A stretch of 64,000 nt of DNA from Methanobacterium_D sp040373355 (GCF_047495555.1 NZ_CP166866.1:1586001-1650000), one strand, 5' to 3'; shown: positions 18,383 to 26,744, numbered from the stretch's first letter. The notes: generated from the letters alone by a model not told the origin. Program-made: numbers and translations.

Positions 18383-19297
18383 ATGAAAAAAATTGATGTT
18401 ATAGGATTTGGTGCTTTAAACGTTGATAAGCTATATAATGTTAATAAGATAACTTATGAAGATGAAGAAACATTCATAACAGATTTTAATGAATTTTGTG
18501 GGGGATCTGCAGCAAATACAATAATTGGACTTTCAAAACTTGGAATTAAAACTGGCTTCATTGGTAAAATTGCAGAAGACCATGAAGGGTACCTTTTGCT
18601 TAATAATCTTCAACAAGAGGAAGTAAATACTGATTGGGTTATTATTAGTCCTACTGGTAGAAGTGGGAATGTGCTTGGATTTGTAGATAAAAACGGTCAA
18701 AGAGCATTATATGTGGATCCTGGAGTAAATGACTTAATTAAATATGGAGAACTTGAAATAGATTATGTCAATAATTCGAAGGTTCTACATCTAACTTCAT
18801 TTGTTGGGAATTCATTTAAGGCTCAGGAAGAGGTTTTAAAGATAATTGATGAGGATGTAATGGTCAGCCTTGATCCTGGAAGAATATACGCAGAAAGGGG
18901 AATAGATTTCCTTAAAAATATTTTAAACAGAACAGATGTTATCCTTATTAATGAAGAAGAATTAAAACATTTAACAGGAAATAAATATAAAACTTGTAAA
19001 GAAGGAGCAGAATTTTTGCTTGACTTTGATATAAGTTATGTGGTAATTAAAAGAGGAGATAAAGGTTCTTATGTAACTGATGGCAATGAAAGTTACCACA
19101 TTAAACCATTTGAAGTAAATTGTATTGATACAACTGGTGCAGGGGATGCCTTTAACGCAGGGTTTTTATATGGATTACTTAAAAATAAAGATATTGAACA
19201 ATCAGGTAAATTAGGAAATTTCACTGCTTCATGTTGTATAACTGAATCAGGAGCAATTAAAGGATTACCAAATATAGATAAATTAATTAATAAATAA
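18383..19297 (+). CDS. PfkB-family carbohydrate/nucleoside kinase
   Basis: A 304-aa ribokinase-like kinase. The first PfkB signature appears as GGSAANTIIGLSKLGIKTG near residue 38, and the second, with the catalytic base and anion hole, is DTTGAGDAFNAGF near residue 248. The family phosphorylates sugars or nucleosides. The substrate is unknown. Its place between ftr and a polyferredoxin inside the Eha unit is conserved in relatives as far as I recall, yet no link to the hydrogenase is established. Confidence 0.82.
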   Translation: MKKIDVIGFGALNVDKLYNVNKITYEDEETFITDFNEFCGGSAANTIIGLSKLGIKTGFIGKIAEDHEGYLLLNNLQQEEVNTDWVIISPTGRSGNVLGFVDKNGQRALYVDPGVNDLIKYGELEIDYVNNSKVLHLTSFVGNSFKAQEEVLKIIDEDVMVSLDPGRIYAERGIDFLKNILNRTDVILINEEELKHLTGNKYKTCKEGAEFLLDFDISYVVIKRGDKGSYVTDGNESYHIKPFEVNCIDTTGAGDAFNAGFLYGLLKNKDIEQSGKLGNFTASCCITESGAIKGLPNIDKLINK

Positions 19298-19321
19298 ATA
19301 TCATCTACATAAGGTGTAATA

Positions 19322-20080
19322 ATGGATATAACGTTTAAAAAGGACAAGAATGTGCTGAAGGACGAAGTCATCCGTAAATCAATGGATTTAGAAGACAATG
19401 AATATAAACCAGAAATTGAAGAATGCGAAGTAGAGGGTAAATTTATAACTATCTCACCTCAATGCATAAGATGTAACTTATGTGCTGAGGAGTGCCCGGT
19501 AGAAGCCATATCTGAAGCTAAATCAAATAAACCAGCCAAAGTACTTGAAAACTGCGTAAAATGCGAAATTTGCGCCCAAACTTGTCCTGTTAAGAGCATA
19601 CGTGTAATAGAAAGTACATCAAGTGTAATTGATGACGATGTTAAATACCGTCTTCAAGAGATTAAAGTACCTCACAGAAGCCTGAGGATGAAAAATATTA
19701 GATTGGACACAGAAAAATGTGATTCATGCCAGACATGTGTTAAGTTTTGTCCTACAAACGCTATAAAGATTGAAGATGGTAAATCAATAATAGATACTGA
19801 TTCATGTGTTGGATGTGGGGCATGTGTTAATGTTTGTCCACAAGATGCAGTAACTCTGGAGAGAGAATTAGGAGATATAATTAAAACTAAAAAACTTAAT
19901 ATTGCTCACGATGCATGTGTTTCATGTCAGGTATGTGAGGAAAACTGTCCGGTAGATGCAATTAAGCTTGAAGATGATGAATTAGTATATTCAGAAGATA
20001 AATGTATTTTATGCGAAGTATGTTCAAATAAATGTCCTGTAGGTGCATTAAAACTTGAGAGGGTGTCCAATGAAAGTTAA
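19322..20080 (+). CDS. Polyferredoxin, 6x[4Fe-4S]
   Basis: A 252-aa protein with six cysteine motifs: CIRCNLCAEECP, CVKCEICAQTCP, CDSCQTCVKFCP, CVGCGACVNVCP, CVSCQVCEENCP and CILCEVCSNKCP. They are arranged as three pairs in a protein that is shorter and more compact than EhaP. The first 40 residues are cysteine-free and acidic. It is the third polyferredoxin of the unit and a plausible additional electron carrier for Eha or for formylmethanofuran dehydrogenase. It overlaps the CBS-domain gene by eleven bases. Confidence 0.88.
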   Translation: MDITFKKDKNVLKDEVIRKSMDLEDNEYKPEIEECEVEGKFITISPQCIRCNLCAEECPVEAISEAKSNKPAKVLENCVKCEICAQTCPVKSIRVIESTSSVIDDDVKYRLQEIKVPHRSLRMKNIRLDTEKCDSCQTCVKFCPTNAIKIEDGKSIIDTDSCVGCGACVNVCPQDAVTLERELGDIIKTKKLNIAHDACVSCQVCEENCPVDAIKLEDDELVYSEDKCILCEVCSNKCPVGALKLERVSNES

Positions 20081-20705
20081 GGAAATAATGGATAAGGAAT
20101 ATATATATGTGTCTCCTGATGAAGACGTAGTTGAAGTATCTTTAAAGATGGAGAAGCTTAGAAAATTCACAACACCAGTTGTAGACAATGATAAATGTCT
20201 CATTGGTTGGATAACTTCTCTTGATGTTACAAGAGGGCTAAGAGAAGGTAAAAAAATAGTTTCAGATATTATGCATTCTAAAGATGATATTGTCCATGTT
20301 CATGAAGATGATCCTGCTAGATTAGCTGTTTTAGAATCTTCAAAGCATAAATTAGTTAGTATACCTGTTTTAAATGATAATGATACTGTTGTTGGAGTTG
20401 TAAGGACATTTGATATTGTTGAAACACTTTCACACCTTTATGATATTAAAGTTTATAAAATATTTGAAGCAATGGCTGATGAACTTAAAGGGGTAAGCTG
20501 GGATGAGCTAATGGAAGCTGCAGCTATTATTACAAGACGTAGGACTGGTAAGAGAATAAAACCAGAAGAATATGAGAAAAATATCCGGAATTCAACTTTC
20601 GGAGAAGCAATATGGGCAACTGGAGGACTTGAGAAGTTCTTTATAGGCCTTATAGCAATTGGTGAACTAGTAATTGCAAGGAAAGTCGCTAGAGCTCGTA
20701 AATAA
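20070..20705 (+). CDS. CBS-domain protein (IMP dehydrogenase-related)
   Basis: A 211-aa protein with two CBS domains in about residues 1-120 (MKVKEIMDKEYIYVSPDEDV and SDIMHSKDDIVHVHEDDPA). CBS pairs usually bind adenine nucleotides and act as energy sensors. The C-terminal 80 residues form an unrecognised helical domain. The frame opens at TTG 20055, but GAGGGTG lies before the ATG at 20070 and the N-terminus then begins exactly at the CBS fold. As last gene of the Eha unit it could couple hydrogenase or ferredoxin flow to adenylate charge; that is inference. Confidence 0.8.
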   Translation: MKVKEIMDKEYIYVSPDEDVVEVSLKMEKLRKFTTPVVDNDKCLIGWITSLDVTRGLREGKKIVSDIMHSKDDIVHVHEDDPARLAVLESSKHKLVSIPVLNDNDTVVGVVRTFDIVETLSHLYDIKVYKIFEAMADELKGVSWDELMEAAAIITRRRTGKRIKPEEYEKNIRNSTFGEAIWATGGLEKFFIGLIAIGELVIARKVARARK

Positions 20706-20711
20706 TCTAAT

Positions 20712-20727
20712 ATTTTCTTTCTTTTTA
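20712..20727 (+). terminator. T-rich terminator of the eha-CBS unit
   Basis: Right after the CBS gene stop there is a stretch dominated by T (TATTTTCTTTCTTTTT). Archaeal RNA polymerase terminates at such oligo-T tracts without needing a hairpin. It marks the likely end of the 14-kb transcription unit. Confidence 0.45.
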
Positions 20728-20872
20728 AAAAGTATATCTATTTTTCATTTTTATCAACTAATTTCTAATATTTTATTTTTAAATTCCTTGATATTATTTC
20801 AAAATAATAATATAGTAATATTAAAATACCATAAAGTTCTATAATATATTATTAATATGCTAAGGGATGTAA

Positions 20873-21328
20873 ATGAAAAAACAGAAAAAAATAGTAACAT
20901 CAGTTACAATTGACCCTGAAATGAAGAAAAAAGCTGATGAACTTCACATTAATTACAGCGAAGCATTTGAAAAAGGGCTTAGGACCATATTTATCGAGAA
21001 GGATTTTGAATATGGACGTAAAAAAAGTATTGAAGAACAGAGAAGAAAAGTCATGGAATTAAAATCTCAGCTGAAGTTTGGGGAAGATTTAAGAACAGCT
21101 ATAAATGAAATTAAATCAGAATATAGTGAAGTAATGGATCCTGGTGAAGATGTAAATGACAATGAATACATGAGAGAATTAATAAAACTAAAAGCTATGG
21201 AACTTGATATTTCAGATAAGGCTTTAAGGCATTTATTCAGGTACATGATCCTTGGAAAAACAACAGAAACTGAAATTGAAAAATTTAAAAAAGGAGACAT
21301 TAACTTATTCATTGAAAAATATGAATAA
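20873..21328 (+). CDS. Predicted ribbon-helix-helix-like regulator
   Basis: A 151-aa basic and highly charged protein. Residues about 5-40 (TSVTIDPEMKKKADELHINY, then SEAFEKGLRTIF) have the beta strand plus two-helix look of a ribbon-helix-helix DNA-binding domain, as in CopG or CcdA-type proteins. The rest is predicted helical with no known domain. AAGGGATGTAA precedes the ATG. No toxin-like partner lies beside it, so a plain transcription regulator is more likely than an antitoxin. Fold assignment is from pattern only. Confidence 0.6.
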   Translation: MKKQKKIVTSVTIDPEMKKKADELHINYSEAFEKGLRTIFIEKDFEYGRKKSIEEQRRKVMELKSQLKFGEDLRTAINEIKSEYSEVMDPGEDVNDNEYMRELIKLKAMELDISDKALRHLFRYMILGKTTETEIEKFKKGDINLFIEKYE

Positions 21329-21330
21329 AA

Positions 21331-23142
21331 TTATTCATAAGGAAATTTAATTTCAAAATTTGTTCCATTTCCATTAATCAACTCTATTTTTCCATTTATC
21401 TGTTTTATAAGAGTATTTACTATTAAAAATCCTAAAGTATCTTTGGTTTCAAGATTTTTGTCATCAGATATTCCAATTCCATTATCACTAATTTTAATTA
21501 TTATTTCATTTTCATTAGAATTTAGATTTACAGATATCTCATGTTCATTTAAAGATCTATTATTTTCATGACCTTTAATTTCATCGTCTGGGAATGCATA
21601 TTTAATTGAATTTGTAATTAATTCATTGATAATTAACCCACATGGAATTGCATAATCAAGTTCTAAAAATAAATCTTCACCTTCTATTTCAAAGTTGATA
21701 TCAATTACATTGAATGAACTGAAAAGGTGCAATGATAAATCGCGGGTGTATTCTTTAAAGTTTATTTTAGTAAAGTCTTCTGAGCTGTATAATTTCTCAT
21801 GAACTATGGCCATAGATTTTATACGTTCCTGACTTTCTTTTAAAATGCTGCGAGTATTTTGGTCTGCAACATAAAATGATTGAAGTCCAAGTAAACTAGA
21901 AATAACTTGCATATTATTTTTAATACGATGATGAATTTCTTTAAAAAGAATCTCTTTTTCCTGTAACGATTTTATTATTTCATCTTCTGCTTCCTTTCTT
22001 TTAGTAATATCACGACTTATTACAAGTAAACTAACAATCTTATTTTTATCATTATATTCTGGAGTAATAATTGACTGAAATGTTCTTATTCTTTCAGATA
22101 CTGGGAGTTGATATTCCATAATTTGATTTTTTCCTGTTTTCAGCGCCTTATTTAAGTTTTCTGTCCATTTTTTATCTTCTTCTTTGCCTGTCATTAATTC
22201 ATCAGTTATTTTATCTTTAAATGATCCCTTTGATAAACCTAATATTGAGGGGTCACGGTTAATATAAGTAATTTTTAAATCAGTATCATAACGAACTATT
22301 ATATCTGGAGAATTCTCAGCAAGAGACTTAAATTTAAATTCACTCTCCTTAAGTTGTTCCTCAGCTATCTTACGCTCAGTTATGTCTAAAAGAGAAACCA
22401 ATCTTTTTTTAGTTCCTGGAATTAAAGCAACTGTTATAAGTGTATCTTTAATATTTCCATCGTTATCTAAAAATTTAAATTCATATTTAGAAGAAATTTT
22501 ATCATTAGTCTCTCTCTTACTATGATATTTCTCCATTCTTGATTGATCATCTTCATTTGCTAAAAATTCTATATAATTCATTTTACCTTCAATTTCATGT
22601 TTAGAATATCCAGAAAGCTTTTCAAATTCTGAATTTACAAGGGAAATTAGGGTATCTTCTTCTATAATGATTGTTGCAGTTCCCGTATTCTCAAAAATAG
22701 TTTTATACATGGCTTCTGATTCTTGTAAAGCATTTTTAGTTTTTTCATATAAGGTGATATCTTTTGTTATAAAACAGGACATGAAACCTTTATTTGTTTT
22801 AATAGGAAATATTCGTGTTTCAACAGTTTTTATAGTTCTATTATCTAACTCTATATCATATACATAGCTATTGTTTTTAAAAGGAACTTTGCCCGTTTTA
22901 AATATGTTTTGCAGGATATTTTTAATTTTATTATAAGTTTTGAGATTTTGAGATTCAGTAGGTGTAATTTTAAACATGACATTCCATAATGATTTTTCAA
23001 TCATTTCGAAACGATTTATACCAGTTATTTCTTCCTGGGCAGAATTACAATTAATAATAAGTCCCTTTTCATCACAGACAAAAACACCATTAAATGATTC
23101 ATTAATGATATTTTTAAACTCATTTTCGCTTTCAGACAGCAT
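21331..23142 (-). CDS. Sensor histidine kinase with three PAS domains
   Basis: A 603-aa soluble signalling kinase without membrane segments. Three PAS domains occupy about residues 1-125, 130-255 and 260-385, the last two beginning with the usual LxESExxFK linker. The phosphoacceptor region is HisKA_2-like, FKEIHHRIKNNMQVISSLLG with histidines at 404-405. The ATPase domain has the N box at N506 (NELITNSIKYAF) and the G1 box SDNGIGI at about 552. The frame stays open for twelve codons upstream of the ATG (reading NRILKHKEVER), without an ATG, GTG or TTG and with a weak SD, so the true N-terminus is uncertain. A response regulator gene lies just upstream. Confidence 0.88.
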   Translation of the reverse strand: MLSESENEFKNIINESFNGVFVCDEKGLIINCNSAQEEITGINRFEMIEKSLWNVMFKITPTESQNLKTYNKIKNILQNIFKTGKVPFKNNSYVYDIELDNRTIKTVETRIFPIKTNKGFMSCFITKDITLYEKTKNALQESEAMYKTIFENTGTATIIIEEDTLISLVNSEFEKLSGYSKHEIEGKMNYIEFLANEDDQSRMEKYHSKRETNDKISSKYEFKFLDNDGNIKDTLITVALIPGTKKRLVSLLDITERKIAEEQLKESEFKFKSLAENSPDIIVRYDTDLKITYINRDPSILGLSKGSFKDKITDELMTGKEEDKKWTENLNKALKTGKNQIMEYQLPVSERIRTFQSIITPEYNDKNKIVSLLVISRDITKRKEAEDEIIKSLQEKEILFKEIHHRIKNNMQVISSLLGLQSFYVADQNTRSILKESQERIKSMAIVHEKLYSSEDFTKINFKEYTRDLSLHLFSSFNVIDINFEIEGEDLFLELDYAIPCGLIINELITNSIKYAFPDDEIKGHENNRSLNEHEISVNLNSNENEIIIKISDNGIGISDDKNLETKDTLGFLIVNTLIKQINGKIELINGNGTNFEIKFPYE

Positions 23143-23220
23143 TCTTTCAACTTCTTTATGCTTTAAAATCCTATTAGGTTTTTAGATGAGTAAAACAATT
23201 TCTTTTTAAATTTTTATTAA

Positions 23221-24168
23221 TCATCTTTCAAATATAATCTTAATTTGGGAACTATTATTTTCATCAACTATTGATCCTTTAAGCTGTTTTACAAATGAAT
23301 TTACCATTTTAAACTCTGAATTAGAATTAAGAGATTTTATATCATTATTTCCATTTAAATTTAGAATGAAATTACTTTTATCAATATAAAAATCAATATC
23401 AACATCCAGATTTATATCGGGGTTCATTTTAACGAAGATATTTATAATCTTCTCGATAATTAATCCGCATAAAAGCGCCGTGTTTAAATCAAGCATTAAA
23501 TTATCCATATTAAGATTTATATTAACTAGATTATTATTTAGATTCTTGGATTCTACTAAATCTTCAATCATGGTTTCAATATACATAGAGAAATCTACAA
23601 GGGCAAAATCAGGAGACATTAAACTATTTTCTTTATGAATGTTATCTAGGGATTGATTAAATCTTTCTGAAGCATTATCATTTTCAGATAATCCCTGTTT
23701 AATTAAATTTGATAAGTGTGATTGATTATTTTGAATTTGATCATTAATTTTTTCAAGTATATAATCCTTTTTGGAGAGTGATTTTTTAAGTTTCATTTCC
23801 ATTTCATGTCTTTGAAGGCCTAGCTCTATTGCATAAATTATTTCTTTTCCTTCAAAAGGTTTCAAGATGTAAGCATGTGGTTCAGTAATTTTTGCATTTT
23901 GAAGAGTTTCTTTATCACCATAAGCAGTAATATATATAATGGGAATATCTAAAACTTTCTTTATCTCTTCTGCGGCTTTTACTCCCGTTATAGTTCCATC
24001 GAGCATAATATCCATTAAAATTAAATCAGGCTCTATCTGAATAACTTTTTTAATTGCCTCTTCTCCAGAAGAAGCTATAAATGGAACGCCATATCCTTCC
24101 ACTTTTAATATATTTTGAAGTTCCAATGCAGTTAGACCTTCATCTTCAACAATTAGAATATCAACCAT
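23221..24168 (-). CDS. Response regulator with degenerate kinase-like C-terminus
   Basis: A 315-aa protein. Residues 1-120 are a receiver domain with the acidic pocket (VEDE) and phosphoacceptor D53 in LILMDIML, plus the conserved lysine in ILKPFEGKE. The C-terminal 190 residues align by eye with the HisKA_2/ATPase region of the kinase downstream (ALLCGLIIEKIINIF against AIPCGLIINELITNS), but the N-box asparagine and the DNGxG box are missing. It therefore looks like a receiver fused to an inactive kinase domain. TGGTGG abuts the first ATG and sits six bases from the second, so the start is 24168. Confidence 0.82.
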   Translation of the reverse strand: MVDILIVEDEGLTALELQNILKVEGYGVPFIASSGEEAIKKVIQIEPDLILMDIMLDGTITGVKAAEEIKKVLDIPIIYITAYGDKETLQNAKITEPHAYILKPFEGKEIIYAIELGLQRHEMEMKLKKSLSKKDYILEKINDQIQNNQSHLSNLIKQGLSENDNASERFNQSLDNIHKENSLMSPDFALVDFSMYIETMIEDLVESKNLNNNLVNINLNMDNLMLDLNTALLCGLIIEKIINIFVKMNPDINLDVDIDFYIDKSNFILNLNGNNDIKSLNSNSEFKMVNSFVKQLKGSIVDENNSSQIKIIFER

Positions 24169-24520
24169 TTTCATCCACCATTAGGTTATATTATTTAGTT
24201 TATAATATTAATATTCTTCTATAAATTATTAAATGGCTTAAAAAGGTAATAAAAACAAATTATTAGCTCTTTATATTAAAATAATATTGTAATAGTCTAT
24301 TAATTATTTTATAATAAGTTAATAATATATTTTAAAATAAATCTTTAATATTGTATTTTATTTAAAAATAAAGCTATTTATCTCTTATTTTAATATAAAA
24401 TTGATTTATTTAAAAACAATTAATTTAACTAATTTAATAAAACAGCTAAATATATTTAAATATTTAAAAACCTTTTAAAAGTATGAAAGAACTGAAATCA
24501 CTTGAATTATTGAAATATAT

Positions 24521-24597
24521 TTGAATGATTATTTTATTACTGAATATTTAGTTGATGAATAGCTACTTTATTTTGAATAATTATTTTATTACGGAAT
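24521..24597. repeat. 25-bp direct repeat pair, 52-bp spacing
   Basis: TTGAATGATTATTTTATTAC at 24521 recurs with two mismatches over 25 bases at 24573. The copies start 52 bases apart in an intergenic region between a response regulator and a surface-protein gene. In so AT-rich a background some similarity arises by chance, but the length is notable. Confidence 0.45.
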
Positions 24598-24621
24598 TAG
24601 GATATAACTGTACTTTAAAAT

Positions 24622-24648
24622 AAAAAAAAGGAAATGTATTATTTCCTT
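24622..24648 (-). terminator. Hairpin plus T-tract terminator directly after the stop codon
   Basis: On the minus strand the stop codon of the SdrD-type surface protein is followed immediately by AAGGAAAT, a five-base loop, ATTTCCTT and then a run of eight T. This is a perfect 8-bp stem with a bacterial-style U-tract. The same structure follows the neighbouring surface-protein gene. Confidence 0.75.
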
Positions 24649-24717
24649 CTATCTTTTAAATCTAAACATTCCTCCGAGGGTCATTAATACAGCAAGTACT
24701 AATAATCCTATTGGAAG
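24641..24717 (-). repeat. 77-bp 3' cassette shared with the neighbouring surface-protein gene
   Basis: By eye, 76 of 77 bases match 26737-26813. The segment covers the half-hairpin of the terminator, the stop codon and the codons of the C-terminal anchor (GLPIGLLVLAVLMTLGGMF). Identity this high next to unrelated ectodomains points to recent duplication or gene conversion of an anchor-plus-terminator module. Confidence 0.85.
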
Positions 24718-26280
24718 CCCTGTTTCTTCCATTGGAATAGTTTCTTCACCAGCAGCGGCTAATGGAACCTCTATTATTTCTATTAGTTCTTCTCCACCAG
24801 CAGCAAATACTGGAACTTCTACGATAGGTTCTTCATCTCCACCAGCAGCAGCATCTCCTGGGTCAAGTCCTGCATCCCAATTTAGAGCTACTTGTCCAGA
24901 AATCAACACTATTGGGCCAGCAATACCTAATGCATTAGCATCGCTGTCTAAAGCATCGTTTATGCCTTGATTTTGTAGAGTAAATACCCATGTTGAAATA
25001 GACTGTGGTAGTACAAACTGTAGCCAGTAGGTACCAGGAACTATATTGTTGAATATATAAGCACCTAAAGCATCTGTAGTTGTTGTCTGGATTATGCTTC
25101 CTGGAGCATTGTTTATGTTACTCCAAAGGTTTACAGTAACTCCTGCTACGCCAGGTTCACCTGCATCCTGAATACCGTTTTTGTTAAGGTCATTCCAGAC
25201 ACGGTCACCTAATGCAGCAAGCTGGTAAAGTCCTGCATCCCATGTGTAATCGATTGCACCGGAAATTAAGTTTATAACTCCAGTAATGCCATTACCTGCT
25301 GGATCGCTATCTATAGTATCGTTTGTACCCTGGTTTTGTGGGCTGAATATCCATGCGCCTAAAGCTTGAGGGACCACATACTGTAGTTGGTATAATCCTG
25401 GAACTACATTTGTAAATAAATAGTTACCATTTGCATCTGTAGTAGTGGTATTTACTATGTTAAATGGTAAATTGTTAACACTACTCCAGAGGTTTATTAC
25501 TATTCCGGATATACCTGGTTCGCCAGTATCTTGAATACCGTTAGCATTTAAGTCATTCCATACGCGATCACCAAGTTGAGCGTATTGGTAGAGCCCTGCA
25601 TCCCAGTTACTCTGGCAATTTGCACATCTATTTAAGTTTACTGGACCTGCAATTCCTGATGCATTAGCGTCGCTGTCTATAGTATCGTTTGTACCCTGGT
25701 TTTGTGGACTAAATATCCATGTTCCTAATCCTTGAGGAACTACAAACTCAAGCCAGAAAGTTTTCGGGCATAGGTTATTAAATGAGTAATAACCAGTTGC
25801 ATTAGTTGTTGTGTTAAATAGTTTTGCTATAGGGCTAGTTTGGTTACCAGACCATAGGTTAACTATTATTCCCTGTAATCCTGTTTCATTTTCCTCTTCG
25901 ATACCATTTGCGTTAGTATCATTCCAGGCACGACCTTCTATACAGTATTCTACATTACAATGGTCTCCCCAGTGGTTTTCATTATCATCTTCTTCATCGC
26001 AGTTATCGTCTTCATCATTTTCATTATCATCTTCTTCATCGCAGTTATCGTCTATGTTATCTTCTTTTTTATCATGGTTTCCATGACGTTTATTATTGTT
26101 ATCATCAGGTTGTTTTAGATCATTGGACGATTGTTCTATAGAATTACTCTCTACTAAACTTTCTTCACTATCTTGAGTATTAGTAGGCGTTATTTCACTG
26201 TTTACAGCCGCAACACCTCCAATAGATAGTGTCATTATCAATACCAATAAAATAATTGGTAATGTGTTACTTTTTTTCAA
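24649..26280 (-). CDS. SdrD B-like repeat surface protein, adhesin-like (TTG start)
   Basis: A 543-aa secreted protein. It has a signal peptide (residues about 5-25), a Ser/Asn/Asp-rich region with a duplicated NCDEEDDNEN block (about 60-105), and three SdrD/Cna-B-like repeats of about 120 residues beginning near 117, 235 and 356, each with a RVWNDLNANGIQDTGEPG-type calcium-binding loop. A Glu/Ala-rich spacer and the anchor ETGLPIGLLVLAVLMTLGGM with a basic end follow. GGAGGTG stands five bases before a TTG at 26280, which is the start. It is presumably displayed on the cell wall, with adhesion or syntrophic contact as possible roles. Confidence 0.85.
   Translation of the reverse strand: MKKSNTLPIILLVLIMTLSIGGVAAVNSEITPTNTQDSEESLVESNSIEQSSNDLKQPDDNNNKRHGNHDKKEDNIDDNCDEEDDNENDEDDNCDEEDDNENHWGDHCNVEYCIEGRAWNDTNANGIEEENETGLQGIIVNLWSGNQTSPIAKLFNTTTNATGYYSFNNLCPKTFWLEFVVPQGLGTWIFSPQNQGTNDTIDSDANASGIAGPVNLNRCANCQSNWDAGLYQYAQLGDRVWNDLNANGIQDTGEPGISGIVINLWSSVNNLPFNIVNTTTTDANGNYLFTNVVPGLYQLQYVVPQALGAWIFSPQNQGTNDTIDSDPAGNGITGVINLISGAIDYTWDAGLYQLAALGDRVWNDLNKNGIQDAGEPGVAGVTVNLWSNINNAPGSIIQTTTTDALGAYIFNNIVPGTYWLQFVLPQSISTWVFTLQNQGINDALDSDANALGIAGPIVLISGQVALNWDAGLDPGDAAAGGDEEPIVEVPVFAAGGEELIEIIEVPLAAAGEETIPMEETGLPIGLLVLAVLMTLGGMFRFKR
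25976..26052 (-). repeat. Tandem repeat, 42-bp period, inside surface-protein gene
   Basis: Two perfect 35-base copies (25976-26010 and 26018-26052) lie 42 bases apart and encode the repeated acidic block NCDEEDDNEN. The period is a multiple of three, so unit gain or loss keeps the reading frame. Such blocks often vary in number between strains. Confidence 0.85.
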
Positions 26281-26337
26281 TATTTCACCTCCATTTTTTA
26301 GTAACTAAAGTAGTATTATGTTATTACTTTAATATAA

Positions 26338-26352
26338 TATTAACTATTATTA
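26338..26352 (-). promoter_or_regulatory. 15-bp element upstream of surface-protein gene, copy 1
   Basis: TATTAACTATTATTA (plus-strand reading) lies 58 bases upstream of the TTG start of the SdrD-type gene. The identical 15-mer lies 60 bases upstream of the GTG start of the DUF11-type gene. Equal sequence and position suggest a shared promoter or operator element. Confidence 0.45.
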
Positions 26353-26714
26353 TAATGGTAATATTTTAATTAAAATAAATTTTTATATAAAACAAAATTT
26401 ATAAACGAAAATTGAGTGGGTTTAAAGATTATTCTTATAATTAAATTTTAAAAGTTAGTAAAATATAATTCAAAAAGAAATATTCTAGTTAATTATAGAA
26501 AGTTTTAAAATAGTAAGTAAGCTCTATTACTAAATATTTTTAATTACACGATGTTTAGTTTAATTTTATATGATAACTAAATTAAATGGCTAATTTTAAA
26601 AATTAATAAATTAAATTTACATTTAAATTAATTATTTATACAAATTTTTGAAAAATGAATAATAAATTTAGAAATATATTTTTTAATTAGTAAATTAGTT
26701 TTCATACTTAAAAA

Positions 26715-26744
26715 ATAAAAAAAAGGAAATAAAGATATTTCCTT
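26715..26744 (-). terminator. Hairpin plus T-tract terminator directly after the stop codon, second copy
   Basis: On the minus strand AAGGAAATA, a four-base loop and TATTTCCTT follow the stop codon of the DUF11-type gene, then a T-rich run. The stem is 9 bp. It has the same design as the terminator of the neighbouring surface-protein gene and belongs to the same duplicated module. Confidence 0.75.

Larger units (their letters stand above)
24169..24648. other. AT-rich intergenic region with a short direct repeat
   Basis: This 480-base gap holds the promoter side of the response regulator gene and the 3' end of a surface-protein gene. I see a 25-base imperfect direct repeat (24521-24545 and 24573-24597) and the terminator at 24622-24648, both listed separately. 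No open frame of note and no RNA-like GC-rich element is present. Confidence 0.5.
26281..26744. other. AT-rich intergenic region between two surface-protein genes
   Basis: The gap carries the leader and promoter of the downstream minus-strand gene: GGAGGTG beside the start, TATTAACTATTATTA at 26338-26352 and a TATA-like TTTTATATAAA around 26381-26391. At its other end is the terminator of the second surface gene. I see no open frame or RNA gene. Confidence 0.5.

Noticed and set aside
20873..21328. Antitoxin of a toxin-antitoxin pair
   Set aside because: There is no small partner gene on either side; only the RHH-like start suggested it.
25811..26086. Plus-strand open frame of 91 codons opposite the surface-protein gene
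   Set aside because: It is the complement of the acidic repeat region; its Ser-only low-complexity product is a shadow of the repeats.
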